In this document: piece after piece, positions 25,338 to 33,274 of the stretch
Numbering within the stretch: the stretch's first letter is position 1
Layout: each line of letters opens with the position of its first letter
Source of the DNA: an uncultured Lachnospiraceae bacterium
GTDB taxonomy: Bacteria; Bacillota; Clostridia; Lachnospirales; Lachnospiraceae
DNA: 64,000 nt
Assembly: GCA_934320845.1 (NCBI GenBank)
Contig: CAKRFU010000004.1
Location: 62,001-126,000 of the forward strand
Reading direction: 5' to 3'
The notes under the pieces: generated by a model
Database searches by the model: none
The model's input: the letters and a program-made list of their open reading frames with translations, nothing else
What the model was told of the DNA's origin: nothing
Position numbers and translations under genes: made by a program

Positions 25338-25374
25338 AAAAACCTTGAAATTTTTTCAGGGTTTTTCTTTTTTT
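25338..25374 (+). terminator. Terminator of the FMN riboswitch expression platform
   Basis: AAAACCTTGAA pairs with TTCAGGGTTTT, followed by a T-rich tract (TCTTTTTTT). It lies about 65 bases after the aptamer and before the inserted repeat. Confidence 0.8.
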
Positions 25375-25503
25375 ATGTTATAGGAAACTTCTTGTTTCCT
25401 ATAACATAAAAAACACTCCGTGAGGATGCGCATTTCGCGGAAAGGAAATAAATGCTACGCATTCCGCTCAAGCGCAAAAGAGTCGCAAGCGACTCTTTGT
25501 ACA
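25374..25503. repeat. Dispersed ~130-bp palindromic repeat, copy A
   Basis: This block recurs in opposite orientation at 58716-58846 with about 95% identity. It opens with a 15-bp perfect stem (TATGTTATAGGAAAC, 25374-25388, with GTTTCCTATAACATA, 25394-25408; the stem extends with flanking T/A runs) and closes with AAAGAGTCGC/GCGACTCTTT (25477-25498). An inner pair GCGGAA/TTCCGC brackets the middle. It encodes nothing and has no transposase, resembling a REP-like or MITE-like element. Its insertion point is between the FMN terminator and ribD. Confidence 0.85.
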
Positions 25504-25580
25504 AAAATAAGATTTTCTTGAAAAATTTTTCAAATTATTATATCAACATCAGAAAATCAATAAATCTATTTTGAATTTAG

Positions 25581-25658
25581 AAATCTATATAATAGATAAA
25601 TCTATATAATAGATAAATCTATATAATAGATAAATCTATATAATAGATAAATCTATAT
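25581..25658. repeat. 17-bp tandem repeat in the rib leader, 4.6 copies
   Basis: The unit AAATCTATATAATAGAT repeats perfectly at 25581, 25598, 25615 and 25632, plus a partial copy at 25649. Each unit is nearly palindromic (ATCTAT..ATAGAT). It sits 50 bases before ribD. Such an array is a likely copy-number-variable locus. Confidence 0.9.
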
Positions 25659-25706
25659 GGATATTTTCAGAAAAACCCCATAAAAATTTAAAATTGGAGG
25701 TCATAT

Positions 25707-26786
25707 ATGGATGAGAAGTATATGAGGCGGGCTATAGAGCTTGCTAAAAAAGGTGCAGGAAAAGTTTCACCTAATCCTCTAGTTGGTGCTGTTATAGTTA
25801 AAGAAGGCAGAATTATTGCAGAGGGATATCATAAAAAATATGGCGAACTTCATGCGGAAAGGGATGCATTTTCAAAACTCAGTGAAAACGCTGAGGGAAG
25901 CGACATGTATGTTACACTGGAACCGTGTTGTCACTACGGAAAACAACCGCCTTGCACACTGGCAATAATCGAGCATGGAATAAAAAATGTGTATATCGGT
26001 TCAGATGATCCAAATGAGCTTGTTGCAGGTAAAGGAATAAAACAACTGAAAGATGCCGGTATCAATGTTGTAACAGGTGTATTAAAAGGTGAGTGTGATG
26101 CATTAAATGATGTTTTTTTTCATTATATAACTAAAAAGACACCGTATGTCGTAATGAAATATGCAATGACACTTGACGGGAAGATTGCATGTGATAATGG
26201 TGAGAGCAAGTGGGTGACATCAGAGGAGGCAAGAAAAAATGTGCAGTATACAAGAAATGCACTTAAAGGAATTATGGTGGGAGTACAGACTGTTATAAAT
26301 GATAATCCGAATCTTACCTGTCGTATTGAGGGCGGTACAAATCCGGTGCGCATTATATGTGACAGTAATCTGAGAATACCTAAAAATTGCAATATAGTAA
26401 ATACTGCGCAAGAAGTACCGACAATTATAGCAACCGTTTCTGATGATAGTAAACGTACCAAATTTTTTGAACAACGAGGAATTGATGTAATAAAAACTGC
26501 TAAGAAAGATGGGCGGGTTGATTTAAATGACCTTATGTTCAAACTCGGAGAAAAAAAGATAGACGGGATTTTACTTGAAGGCGGCGGGACATTAAATATG
26601 AGTGCTCTTGAAGCCGGAATTGTAAATCATATTCAGGCATATATAGCTCCAAAGATATTTGGTGGAAGCGGTCTATATAATCCTGTAAAAGGAATTGGCG
26701 TAAAAAATCCTGATGAAGCATTTATCTGCAGAAATGTAAAGATTTCCAATATTGGTGATGATATTTTTATAGAATGTGATTTATAA
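25707..26786 (+). CDS. ribD: Bifunctional riboflavin deaminase/reductase RibD
   Basis: A 359-residue fused enzyme catalysing steps two and three of riboflavin synthesis from the GTP-derived pyrimidine. The deaminase domain (about 1-145) has Zn ligands in HAERDAF (about 50) and EPCCHYGKQPPC (about 73-84). The reductase domain (about 146-359) begins PYVVMKYAMTLDGKIA and includes SKWVTSEEAR and GILLEGGGTLNMSAL. TTGGAGG precedes the ATG. It is the first gene of the FMN-controlled operon. Confidence 0.97.
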   Translation: MDEKYMRRAIELAKKGAGKVSPNPLVGAVIVKEGRIIAEGYHKKYGELHAERDAFSKLSENAEGSDMYVTLEPCCHYGKQPPCTLAIIEHGIKNVYIGSDDPNELVAGKGIKQLKDAGINVVTGVLKGECDALNDVFFHYITKKTPYVVMKYAMTLDGKIACDNGESKWVTSEEARKNVQYTRNALKGIMVGVQTVINDNPNLTCRIEGGTNPVRIICDSNLRIPKNCNIVNTAQEVPTIIATVSDDSKRTKFFEQRGIDVIKTAKKDGRVDLNDLMFKLGEKKIDGILLEGGGTLNMSALEAGIVNHIQAYIAPKIFGGSGLYNPVKGIGVKNPDEAFICRNVKISNIGDDIFIECDL

Positions 26787-26833
26787 AAACATCAGTGCTA
26801 ATGCTTCATAAGAACATACAAGGTGGTGAAAAG

Positions 26834-27508
26834 ATGTTTACTGGAATAATTGAGGAAAAAGGAAAGGTTGAAGCTGTTGCAAAAGGCAGTAATTCGGCTG
26901 TTATTACGATAACTGCCGGCAAAGTGCTTAAAGATACCAAAATAGGTGACAGTATTGCGGTAAATGGTGTGTGTCTGACAGTTACTTCAATAAGCGGCAG
27001 CAAATTCAGCGCAGATGTCATGGCGGAGACGTTGAGACGAAGCTCCTTAGGTTCATTGAAACATGGGAGCAGGGTTAATCTTGAACGCGCGATGGCGGCA
27101 AACGGAAGATTTGGAGGACACATTGTATCGGGACATATAGATGGTGTCGGAGTTATCAGTTCTTTTGAAAAAGAGGATAATGCAGTCTGGGTTGAGATAG
27201 AAACACCTGCAAAGATTTTGAGATACATAGTTGAAAAAGGCTCGATAACTATTGATGGAATAAGTCTTACCGTGGCAAAGCTTACAGACAGCAGTTTTGC
27301 AGTTTCGGTGATACCACATACAGGTGAGGAGACGACACTCCTTAATAAGAAACCCGGGGATATAGTCAATCTTGAAAATGATATAGTGGGCAAATATGTT
27401 GAGAGACTTATGAGTTTTAAAACAGATGATAAAGATAATAAAAGAGAAGAAAGAAATAATTCCGGTAGTATAACGATGGATTTTTTGAATGAAAACGGTT
27501 TTTATTAG
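26834..27508 (+). CDS. ribE: Riboflavin synthase alpha subunit
   Basis: A 224-residue protein that dismutates two 6,7-dimethyl-8-ribityllumazines into riboflavin. The ATG at 26834 follows AGGTGGTG; upstream in-frame residues are not typical. The two lumazine-binding barrels are visible: MFTGIIEEKGKVE with VNGVCLTV, and GGHIVSGHIDGVG with ITIDGISLTV. The last 25 residues (DDKDNKREERNNSGS and on) are a charged extension past the usual family end, of unknown role. ribBA follows 45 bases later. Confidence 0.95.
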   Translation: MFTGIIEEKGKVEAVAKGSNSAVITITAGKVLKDTKIGDSIAVNGVCLTVTSISGSKFSADVMAETLRRSSLGSLKHGSRVNLERAMAANGRFGGHIVSGHIDGVGVISSFEKEDNAVWVEIETPAKILRYIVEKGSITIDGISLTVAKLTDSSFAVSVIPHTGEETTLLNKKPGDIVNLENDIVGKYVERLMSFKTDDKDNKREERNNSGSITMDFLNENGFY

Positions 27509-27553
27509 GGGTTTTGATAAAAAGAAAATATAGAGAGAGGATGGAGTTTGATT

Positions 27554-28756
27554 ATGGAAAATAAATTTAATACTATTGATGAAATCTTGGAAGATATAAA
27601 GGTCGGAAAAATCGTAGTAATGATAGACGATGAGGACAGAGAAAATGAAGGAGATGTAATATGTGCGGCACAATTTGCCACAAACGAAAACGTAAATTTT
27701 ATGGCAAGCTATGCAAAGGGACTTATATGTATGCCTATGTCCGAGGAGTATACAAACAAATTTATGCTCCCTCAAATGTGTGAGGTAAATACAGACAACC
27801 ATTGTACAGCATTTACGGTATCGATAGATCATGTAGATACTGAGACGGGAATTTCGGCATATGAGCGTTCAATTACAGCTATGAAATTTGTGGAGGATGA
27901 TGCAAAACCATCTGATTTCAGAACTCCGGGACATATGTTTCCGTTAAAAGCAAAGAAAGGCGGTGTGCTTGAAAGAAATGGCCACACAGAAGCAACAGTA
28001 GATCTTGTAAGACTTGCCGGACTTAAACCTGTCGGTCTTTGTTGCGAGATTATGAAAGATGATGGAACTATGGCAAGAACACCGGATCTTATAGAATTTG
28101 CAAAAAAACATGATCTTAAGATAGGAACTATTGCAGATCTTGTGCAGTACAGAAAAGAACATGAGGTTCTTGTAGAGTGCGTTGCAAAAGCAAAAATGCC
28201 TACAAGATACGGCGAATTTACAATTTACGGATACATCAATAAATTAAATGGAGAGCATCATGTAGCACTTGTCAAAGGTGATATAACGGACGGTAAGCCG
28301 GTTCTTTGCAGAGTTCATTCAGAGTGTCTTACAGGTGATGCACTGGGTTCAGCAAGATGTGACTGTGGCCAGCAGTATAATGCAGCTATGAAGATGATAG
28401 CAAAAGAGGGAAGAGGTGTTCTTCTTTATATGCGCCAGGAGGGAAGAGGAATTGGTCTTATTAACAAAATAAGAGCATATGAGCTTCAGGATGGTGGATT
28501 GGATACAGTTGAAGCCAACCTTAAACTTGGTTTCCCTGAGGATGCAAGAGATTATACGATAGGAACACAGATTCTTGTGGATCTTGGTATTCATGAACTT
28601 AAACTTATGACAAATAACCCACTCAAAGTTTACGGACTTACAGGATACAATCTTAAGATAGTTGAGAGAGTTCCTATTGAAATGGAACCGGGAAAATATG
28701 ACAGTTTTTATCTTAAAACTAAAAAAGAAAAAATGGGGCATCTGCTTAATATGTAA
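27554..28756 (+). CDS. ribBA: Bifunctional DHBP synthase/GTP cyclohydrolase II RibBA
   Basis: A 400-residue fusion. The N-terminal domain (about 1-200) makes 3,4-dihydroxy-2-butanone 4-phosphate and shows [10 protein letters not shown] (about 24-33) and [15 protein letters not shown] [16 protein letters not shown]. The C-terminal GTP cyclohydrolase II domain (about 205-400) has Zn Cys ligands in [22 protein letters not shown] and the active-site [17 protein letters not shown] precedes the start at 27554. Confidence 0.97.
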   Translation: MENKFNTIDEILEDIKVGKIVVMIDDEDRENEGDVICAAQFATNENVNFMASYAKGLICMPMSEEYTNKFMLPQMCEVNTDNHCTAFTVSIDHVDTETGISAYERSITAMKFVEDDAKPSDFRTPGHMFPLKAKKGGVLERNGHTEATVDLVRLAGLKPVGLCCEIMKDDGTMARTPDLIEFAKKHDLKIGTIADLVQYRKEHEVLVECVAKAKMPTRYGEFTIYGYINKLNGEHHVALVKGDITDGKPVLCRVHSECLTGDALGSARCDCGQQYNAAMKMIAKEGRGVLLYMRQEGRGIGLINKIRAYELQDGGLDTVEANLKLGFPEDARDYTIGTQILVDLGIHELKLMTNNPLKVYGLTGYNLKIVERVPIEMEPGKYDSFYLKTKKEKMGHLLNM

Positions 28757-28876
28757 AAAAAGCAAAAGAAAAATATATATTTGAACAAAATACAAAAATA
28801 GAAAATGATTTTACTTAAAATAATAATTATTAATATAAACAGCATATTTATAGAAAAAATAAGGAGATAAGATATT

Positions 28877-29341
28877 ATGAAAACATTAGAAGGAAAATTA
28901 GTTGCAGCAGAAGGAATGAAAGTAGGAATAATCGGAGCAAGATTTAATGAGTTTATCGTATCTAAGCTTATTTCAGGCGCAAGAGACGGTCTTGTGCGCC
29001 ACGGTGTTGAGGACGATAATATAACTTTTGCATGGGTTCCCGGTGCATTTGAAATTCCGGTTATAGCAAAAAAAATGGCTATGTCAGGTAAATATGATGC
29101 AGTTATATGTCTTGGAGCTGTAATAAGAGGTGCGACAAGTCATTACGATCTTGTATGTAACGAAGCCGCAAAGGGAATAGCCAGTGTATCACTCGAATCT
29201 GGTATACCCGTACTCTTTGGTGTAGTTACGACAGATAATATCGAACAGGCAATTGAGAGAGCCGGAACAAAAGCCGGAAATAAAGGTTATGATTGTGCCC
29301 TTAGTGCTATAGAAATGGCAAATCTGGCAAGACAGTTATAA
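28877..29341 (+). CDS. ribH: 6,7-dimethyl-8-ribityllumazine synthase
   Basis: A 154-residue lumazine synthase of the usual length, which joins the RibB and RibD products. Typical segments are [36 protein letters not shown] (about 53-68), [23 protein letters not shown] with the catalytic His (about 88), and [26 protein letters not shown] precedes the ATG. It closes the rib operon; the 120-base gap before it holds nothing recognisable. Confidence 0.97.
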   Translation: MKTLEGKLVAAEGMKVGIIGARFNEFIVSKLISGARDGLVRHGVEDDNITFAWVPGAFEIPVIAKKMAMSGKYDAVICLGAVIRGATSHYDLVCNEAAKGIASVSLESGIPVLFGVVTTDNIEQAIERAGTKAGNKGYDCALSAIEMANLARQL

Positions 29342-29443
29342 TAAAATCTGCTCAATATTATATTTATTATAAATTTGACAAAACAGCTATAATTTAATAA
29401 AATACCCATAGTTATTATTGTATAAAAATTTATGGAGGTAAAT

Positions 29444-29947
29444 ATGTTTCAAAATTTATATCCCAGTGAGGATTGTGACTCGGCGTACCAAATAGATTAT
29501 GAGGGCTTTTATGATAAGGGTTATCGAGGAATACTCTTTGATGTAGACAACACTTTGGTTGAGCATGACCAGCCGGTTACTTTGCCAGCTATTGAATTGT
29601 TTGAAAATCTCAAAGAGATAGGTTTTAAAACATGTATTATATCTAACAATAAAGATTACAGGGTAAAGCCTCTTGCAGATGCATTGGAATCTGAATATGT
29701 ATATAAAGCAGGAAAACCATCAAAGGCAGGCTATGAAAAGGGGATGGAGATTATGGGCACAACCCGTGAAAACACCCTTTTTATAGGTGACCAGATATTT
29801 ACGGATATCTGGGGAGCCAATAAGGCAGGCATACATTCAATACTTGTAAAACCGATTGCAAAACATGAGGAAATCCAGATTATACTTAAACGTAAATTGG
29901 AAAAAATTGTGCTGGGAGAGTATAATAAAGCAAAAAGCAGAGCTTAG
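29444..29947 (+). CDS. yqeG: YqeG family HAD phosphatase
   Basis: A 167-residue HAD-superfamily IIIA protein. The start at 29444 follows ATGGAGG. Motif I is LFDVDNTLVEHD (about 34-45), motif II is CIISNN (about 69), and motif III/IV region is KAGKPSKAGYE through TLFIGDQIFTDIWGANKAG (about 103-130). YqeG is found near the yqeH GTPase in Bacilli; here it stands alone. Substrate is unknown. Confidence 0.92.
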   Translation: MFQNLYPSEDCDSAYQIDYEGFYDKGYRGILFDVDNTLVEHDQPVTLPAIELFENLKEIGFKTCIISNNKDYRVKPLADALESEYVYKAGKPSKAGYEKGMEIMGTTRENTLFIGDQIFTDIWGANKAGIHSILVKPIAKHEEIQIILKRKLEKIVLGEYNKAKSRA

Positions 29948-29962
29948 AACATAATATAAATG

Positions 29963-30005
29963 AAAAGAACAGACTTAGATTTGAGCGTGCTAAGTCTGTT
30001 CTTTT
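29963..30005. terminator. Bidirectional terminator between yqeG and the AP2 gene
   Basis: AAAAGAACAGACTTAG (29963-29978) pairs perfectly with CTAAGTCTGTTCTTTT (29990-30005). The right arm contains the stop codon of the converging minus-strand gene, so coding sequence and terminator overlap. Confidence 0.88.
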
Positions 30006-30790
30006 ATTTTTTCAGGTATATGTAATTTTTCATACACTTCTTTATATTCAGAAACGGAATAATCATTTATATAATTCTTTTCATAGTTAATAGTACATCC
30101 GTTATTAATGAGGAAATCAACTGCTTTATTGTAGGCTATTGCAGCATGCTCTATTTTATCGTATTTGCCTATAAGCACATAACCGTTGATATGAATTTTG
30201 GAATTATAACATATTGTACCGTTTGCGACTTCTATTGTAACACCCTGATAAGGGTTTATTATTTCAATGTTTGCGTATCTGAAATCATTTGTGTCACCAT
30301 TAACAAATCTGAAATCTATATCTTTTCTTGCAAAATTTCTTATACCATATCTTGAAGCTATATTTGTCTGCATACCATATTCCGCAACAAATAAATGGGT
30401 GCCCCGTCTCATTATTGAATGTTTGGAGTAATAAAAAAGGTCATCAACATCAAAAGTCAACACATCATTCTTTGAAAGATAATAATTGAAAAAATTGTTG
30501 CGCATATATATAGGTGTTTTTATATATATGCCGTTATTTTTAAAGTTAATCAAAGTTATCCATTTTTTGAAATCCAATTTTTTGCAAACCTTGTCTGAAA
30601 AATCATCAGGAAGATATAATTTTTCACTTTTAACAATATGTATTGCTTCGTTGTATGCGGTATTGGCATCTTTTTCATTGTCAAAACTGCCAAGACTGAT
30701 ATGCTTTGAGCGAAAAGTTATCGATGTTCGGTAATATGTACTTCCATCTTTCTTTTGTGCTTTAAAAACACCCGGTAAATTTTTAGCCAT
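29990..30790 (-). CDS. Protein with two AP2-like domains around a degenerate HNH core
   Basis: A 266-residue protein from an ATG at 30790 (an in-frame TTG at 30808 is possible). Residues 6-52 resemble an AP2 DNA-binding domain (PGVFKAQKKDGSTYYRTSI, SLGSFDNEKDANTAYNEA). Residues 157-179 (DIDFRFVNGDTNDFRYANIEIIN) align with the C-terminal half of HNH homing endonucleases (normally DHxNGDxxDNRxxNL), but the catalytic Asp-His is Phe-Arg here. Residues 183-228 form a second AP2-like unit (GVTIEVANGTICYNSKI, GYVLIGKYDKIEHAAIAYNKA). It is thus likely a DNA-binding, nuclease-dead relative of AP2/HNH mobile endonucleases. It stands alone at the edge of an accessory stretch. Confidence 0.65.
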   Translation of the reverse strand: MAKNLPGVFKAQKKDGSTYYRTSITFRSKHISLGSFDNEKDANTAYNEAIHIVKSEKLYLPDDFSDKVCKKLDFKKWITLINFKNNGIYIKTPIYMRNNFFNYYLSKNDVLTFDVDDLFYYSKHSIMRRGTHLFVAEYGMQTNIASRYGIRNFARKDIDFRFVNGDTNDFRYANIEIINPYQGVTIEVANGTICYNSKIHINGYVLIGKYDKIEHAAIAYNKAVDFLINNGCTINYEKNYINDYSVSEYKEVYEKLHIPEKIKEQT

Positions 30791-30866
30791 GCTTTTTGTA
30801 AACCTCAATTCTTTTTATATCTTTTCGTAAATTCGTAAATTTTTCATATGATATATGAAGTGTAAC

Positions 30867-30968
30867 ATTTTGAAGGAAAGATTGCAAATTAGGCTTTATT
30901 TAATAAAATAATACCGTGAAAACTTATAGAATCTATAAATTTTCACGGTATATGCAATCTTTCAAAAT
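30867..30968. repeat. Nested inverted repeat
   Basis: The inner hairpin ATACCGTGAAAA (30911-30922) pairs with TTTTCACGGTAT (30940-30951), extended by TTATAG/CTATAA. It is framed by outer arms containing AAAGATTGCA (about 30877-30887) and TGCAATCTTT (30953-30962). It lies between two minus-strand genes and may end transcription of the upstream one, or be a small mobile-element remnant. Confidence 0.6.
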
Positions 30969-30973
30969 TGTAA

Positions 30974-31385
30974 TTAACGTGTTTGCTTGTTTTTATAATA
31001 CTTGTATTTGACATTAAGCTTTGTAAGACTATATTTTTTTTCTGCTTTATTTATTTTACCATAATAATCGTTACCAGTATTTTCAATACATTTAATTTGC
31101 TTATAACTTCCTTTGTCATATTTTAATATAGTAAAATATGCTGCTGCCCCTGTTACAGCTATATATTTTTTGCTTTTTGAAATAGAATTTATTCGTCCCA
31201 TAAGCTCGGCAATATTATAAATCTTTTTGTTATGTTGTATGTAAACAAGAGTTTTACAACATTCTGATGAATAACCTTCCTGCTTGATTATAAAAGCTTT
31301 TTTATTGCCAAATTTCGTTTTAATTGTTATTTGAGCAGTACTTAAACCAAATATATAGTCTTTGTCTGCTAAATATTTTTTTCAT
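30974..31385 (-). pseudogene. Frameshifted small gene with a poly-A tract right after the ATG
   Basis: On the minus strand, ATG at 31385 is followed by seven As, then a frame that stops after 21 codons. With six As the reading frame would run 136 codons to the stop at 30974 with no interruption: KKYLADKDYIFGLSTAQITIK, FGNKKAFIIKQEGYS, KSKKYIAVTGAAAYFTILKYDKG and a Lys-rich tail. The open frame continues up to the TGA at the start, so the break is a single +1 event in the A7 tract. The downstream 75 codons from an ATG at 31201 remain open. The product is not recognised and lacks a signal peptide. It may be phase-variable, a recent pseudogene or an assembly error. Confidence 0.55.
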
Positions 31386-31427
31386 TGTTTATTCCAATCT
31401 TTTTAATATTGTTTTATTTATACACAT

Positions 31428-32645
31428 TTATTTTACAAAAAATTTTCTTGTGCATGTAATATAATTTTTCTTTGATACGATAACAGTAATTTTTGTCCCG
31501 GATTTTAATTTAGCCACGAGTTTTGCAGTAAATTTTCCGGTATTATTGGATTTTACAGTATATGTGTTACCTGATACTTTTACTTTGACAGTAGCAGCTT
31601 TAATGGTTTTACCAATTACTTTTTTTGTTCCCTTTTTATATGATTTCAGAGAAAGTGTAGTAATTTTCTTTTTCTTAGTGCTGTTACTGTTGTCATTATT
31701 GTTGTTGTCATTATTGTTGTTGTCATTGCTGCTGTTGTCGTTATTGTTGTTGTTATTATTATTGTTGTTGTTGCTGCTGTTATTATTATTGTTTGTTTCT
31801 TTTTGTAAACTTGCTTTTATTGAATAATTTGCAGTATTGATTTTGTTATTTCCGGCTTTAACCTTGACGTATATGGTCTGTCCATGTCCTGTTACAGAAT
31901 ATTTATTGCTGGTATTATTCGCATCAACTGTAAGTTCACTAAGATTTGCTCTGTTTTCATCGAGAAATTTAACATTTACACTATTGTCACATGAAATATT
32001 AAAAGTATATTTGCTGTTATTGTCTGGAAGAGTAACAAAAAAACAGTCAATATCATCTGCTTTTTCTAATTTTCCATTTTGCCATTCGTCTGGCTTAAAT
32101 TCAACTGCTTTAGGGAAAGTACCCCAGTTGTCATCAGCAAGGGATTTAATAGAAACGGAGGCATTACCTGTAATCTTAGATCCGTATTTGTCTCGAAGCT
32201 TTATATAATATGTATTGCCTGGAACTAATATGTAAGAAGAATCTATCAGAGACTCACTGCCTTCTATTTTAGTATCAATTGTATATGTTTGTTCCTTTTT
32301 AACTGACTGCTCTTTGACTAATTCTGTACCAATAGAGTCTAATAATGTTGCATAAATAGTTTTATTTGTATAATTAGTTGCAGAGAAAGTTATCCACTGA
32401 TTACCAATATCATTAGGAACTGTGAATTTGAAATAATGGGCTTCATATTTCTCACTTGCAAACAGACATGTGGCATTTTCATCGAATTGCAGTACAGATG
32501 CGCCCTGCATTGTTGTATCTGATGCCTCAGCCGCATATACAGTAGTAGTATAATAAAAATGGCTGCCATACACTGATTGTGAACATATAGCCAGTGACAG
32601 TGTCAGTAGTGTGCATATTTGTGTTGATTTGATATTTTTTTTCAT
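31428..32645 (-). CDS. Secreted protein with PPC-like domains and an Asn-rich linker
   Basis: A 405-residue exported protein. The signal peptide is residues 1-40 (KKNIKSTQICTLLTLSLAI, ending near VYAAEAS). Two domains of about 110 and 90 residues look like bacterial pre-peptidase C-terminal beta-sandwiches (EAHYFKFTVPNDIGNQWITFSA..YYIKLRDKYG; DIDCFFVTLPDNNSKYTFNIS..YVKVKAGN). A low-complexity run of Asn with some Ser and Asp (about 283-322) links to a C-terminal beta-domain (TTLSLKSYKKGTKKVIGKTI..YITCTRKFFVK) of the kind seen in bacterial Ig-like or Ig-like adhesion modules. No enzyme domain is seen, so it is probably a binding or cell-surface protein. GGAGG precedes the ATG. Confidence 0.75.
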   Translation of the reverse strand: MKKNIKSTQICTLLTLSLAICSQSVYGSHFYYTTTVYAAEASDTTMQGASVLQFDENATCLFASEKYEAHYFKFTVPNDIGNQWITFSATNYTNKTIYATLLDSIGTELVKEQSVKKEQTYTIDTKIEGSESLIDSSYILVPGNTYYIKLRDKYGSKITGNASVSIKSLADDNWGTFPKAVEFKPDEWQNGKLEKADDIDCFFVTLPDNNSKYTFNISCDNSVNVKFLDENRANLSELTVDANNTSNKYSVTGHGQTIYVKVKAGNNKINTANYSIKASLQKETNNNNNSSNNNNNNNNNNNDNSSNDNNNNDNNNNDNSNSTKKKKITTLSLKSYKKGTKKVIGKTIKAATVKVKVSGNTYTVKSNNTGKFTAKLVAKLKSGTKITVIVSKKNYITCTRKFFVK

Positions 32646-32776
32646 TTGGTATGATACCTCCTATGTTGTAAATAAAAAATTGTTTGATTAAAAAGTGTGA
32701 GATTGTAGCATTAATAAATGCACGCTTTTAAAAATCATAAATTGTGTATTAAATACATAAAATAATATAACACATC

Positions 32777-32809
32777 TGTAATACATTTGCAATAATGTAT
32801 GCAATACAC
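32777..32809. promoter_or_regulatory. Candidate operator A (GTAATACA..TTGCAATA..GCAATAC)
   Basis: Within this block GTAATACA, TTGCAATA and GCAATACA occur in order, and ATACATT/AATGTAT form a palindrome. The same three words recur at 34147-34176. The TTGCAA also serves as a plausible -35 box for the minus-strand Asn-rich gene (TATATT 17 bases on). It lies 165 bases before the small RHH gene. Confidence 0.45.
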
Positions 32810-32926
32810 AAGGAGGCAAAGTATATACGTTTGTTTTGTTGATGCAAAACGGGGTATATTGATGACATACAATCAAAATACAATACTACAAATGTGTTAC
32901 GAATATAAAACTTTTGAAATGCTGAT

Positions 32927-32956
32927 TTGTATCCTTAAAAGTAATACTATTATAAT
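32927..32956 (+). promoter_or_regulatory. Promoter for the RHH gene
   Basis: TTGTAT (32927-32932) and TATAAT (32951-32956) with an 18-base spacer, ending 17 bases before the start codon, so the leader would be very short. Confidence 0.5.
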
Positions 32957-32973
32957 ACGGGAGGTGTTATATT

Positions 32974-33153
32974 ATGGCTATTCAAATTAAAAGTGATAGA
33001 AGAGAAACAGAAAATAAAACAGTACGTTTTCCGGTCGATCTTATCAGTCGTATTGAGCAAATAATGATTGAAAAGGATGTTTCGTTTTCGGGTTTTGTAA
33101 TACAAGCATGTGAATATGTTGTAGATGAACTGGAAAATGAAAAACAAAAATAA
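32974..33153 (+). CDS. Small ribbon-helix-helix DNA-binding protein
   Basis: A 59-residue protein with GGGAGGTG 7 bases before its ATG. The sequence shows the RHH pattern: a beta-strand with alternating polar residues (NKTVRFPVDLISRIEQIM, residues 14-31) followed by a second helix (VSFSGFVIQACEYVVDELEN). This resembles the CopG/Arc and YlcI/YnfO-like groups, which bind DNA as dimers or tetramers at short repeats. No toxin gene is adjacent, so it may be a stand-alone regulator, perhaps of the neighbouring secreted-protein genes. Confidence 0.75.
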   Translation: MAIQIKSDRRETENKTVRFPVDLISRIEQIMIEKDVSFSGFVIQACEYVVDELENEKQK

Positions 33154-33192
33154 AACACGGATAAATGTTTGAACCGAAAATCGAAGTATGTT

Positions 33193-33232
33193 AAAAGGAC
33201 GGAAGTCTGCTTTTATATATTTCCGTCCTTTT
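33193..33232. terminator. Bidirectional terminator after the RHH gene
   Basis: AAAAGGACGGAA (33193-33204) pairs perfectly with TTCCGTCCTTTT (33221-33232). It serves the RHH gene and the converging minus-strand gene. Confidence 0.85.
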
Positions 33233-33274
33233 GTATATTGTTTATATGCTTTTAATTGTTTTGTTTATATATTT

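Noticed and set aside
25581-25658. Short CRISPR array
   Set aside because: The 17-bp units abut without spacers, so this is a simple tandem repeat; no cas genes are present.
27053-27832. A 259-codon minus-strand ORF across ribE and ribBA
   Set aside because: It covers the end of ribE and the start of ribBA, which are certain on the plus strand; its composition is Cys/Tyr/His-rich shadow sequence.
31546-31827. A plus-strand ORF rich in Leu opposite the Asn-rich gene
   Set aside because: The poly-Leu run is the mirror of the Asn codon repeats on the minus strand, a frame shadow.
32799-32990. A 63-codon plus-strand ORF upstream of the RHH gene
   Set aside because: No ribosome binding site or recognisable sequence, and it runs through the operator and promoter region and overlaps the RHH start in another frame.
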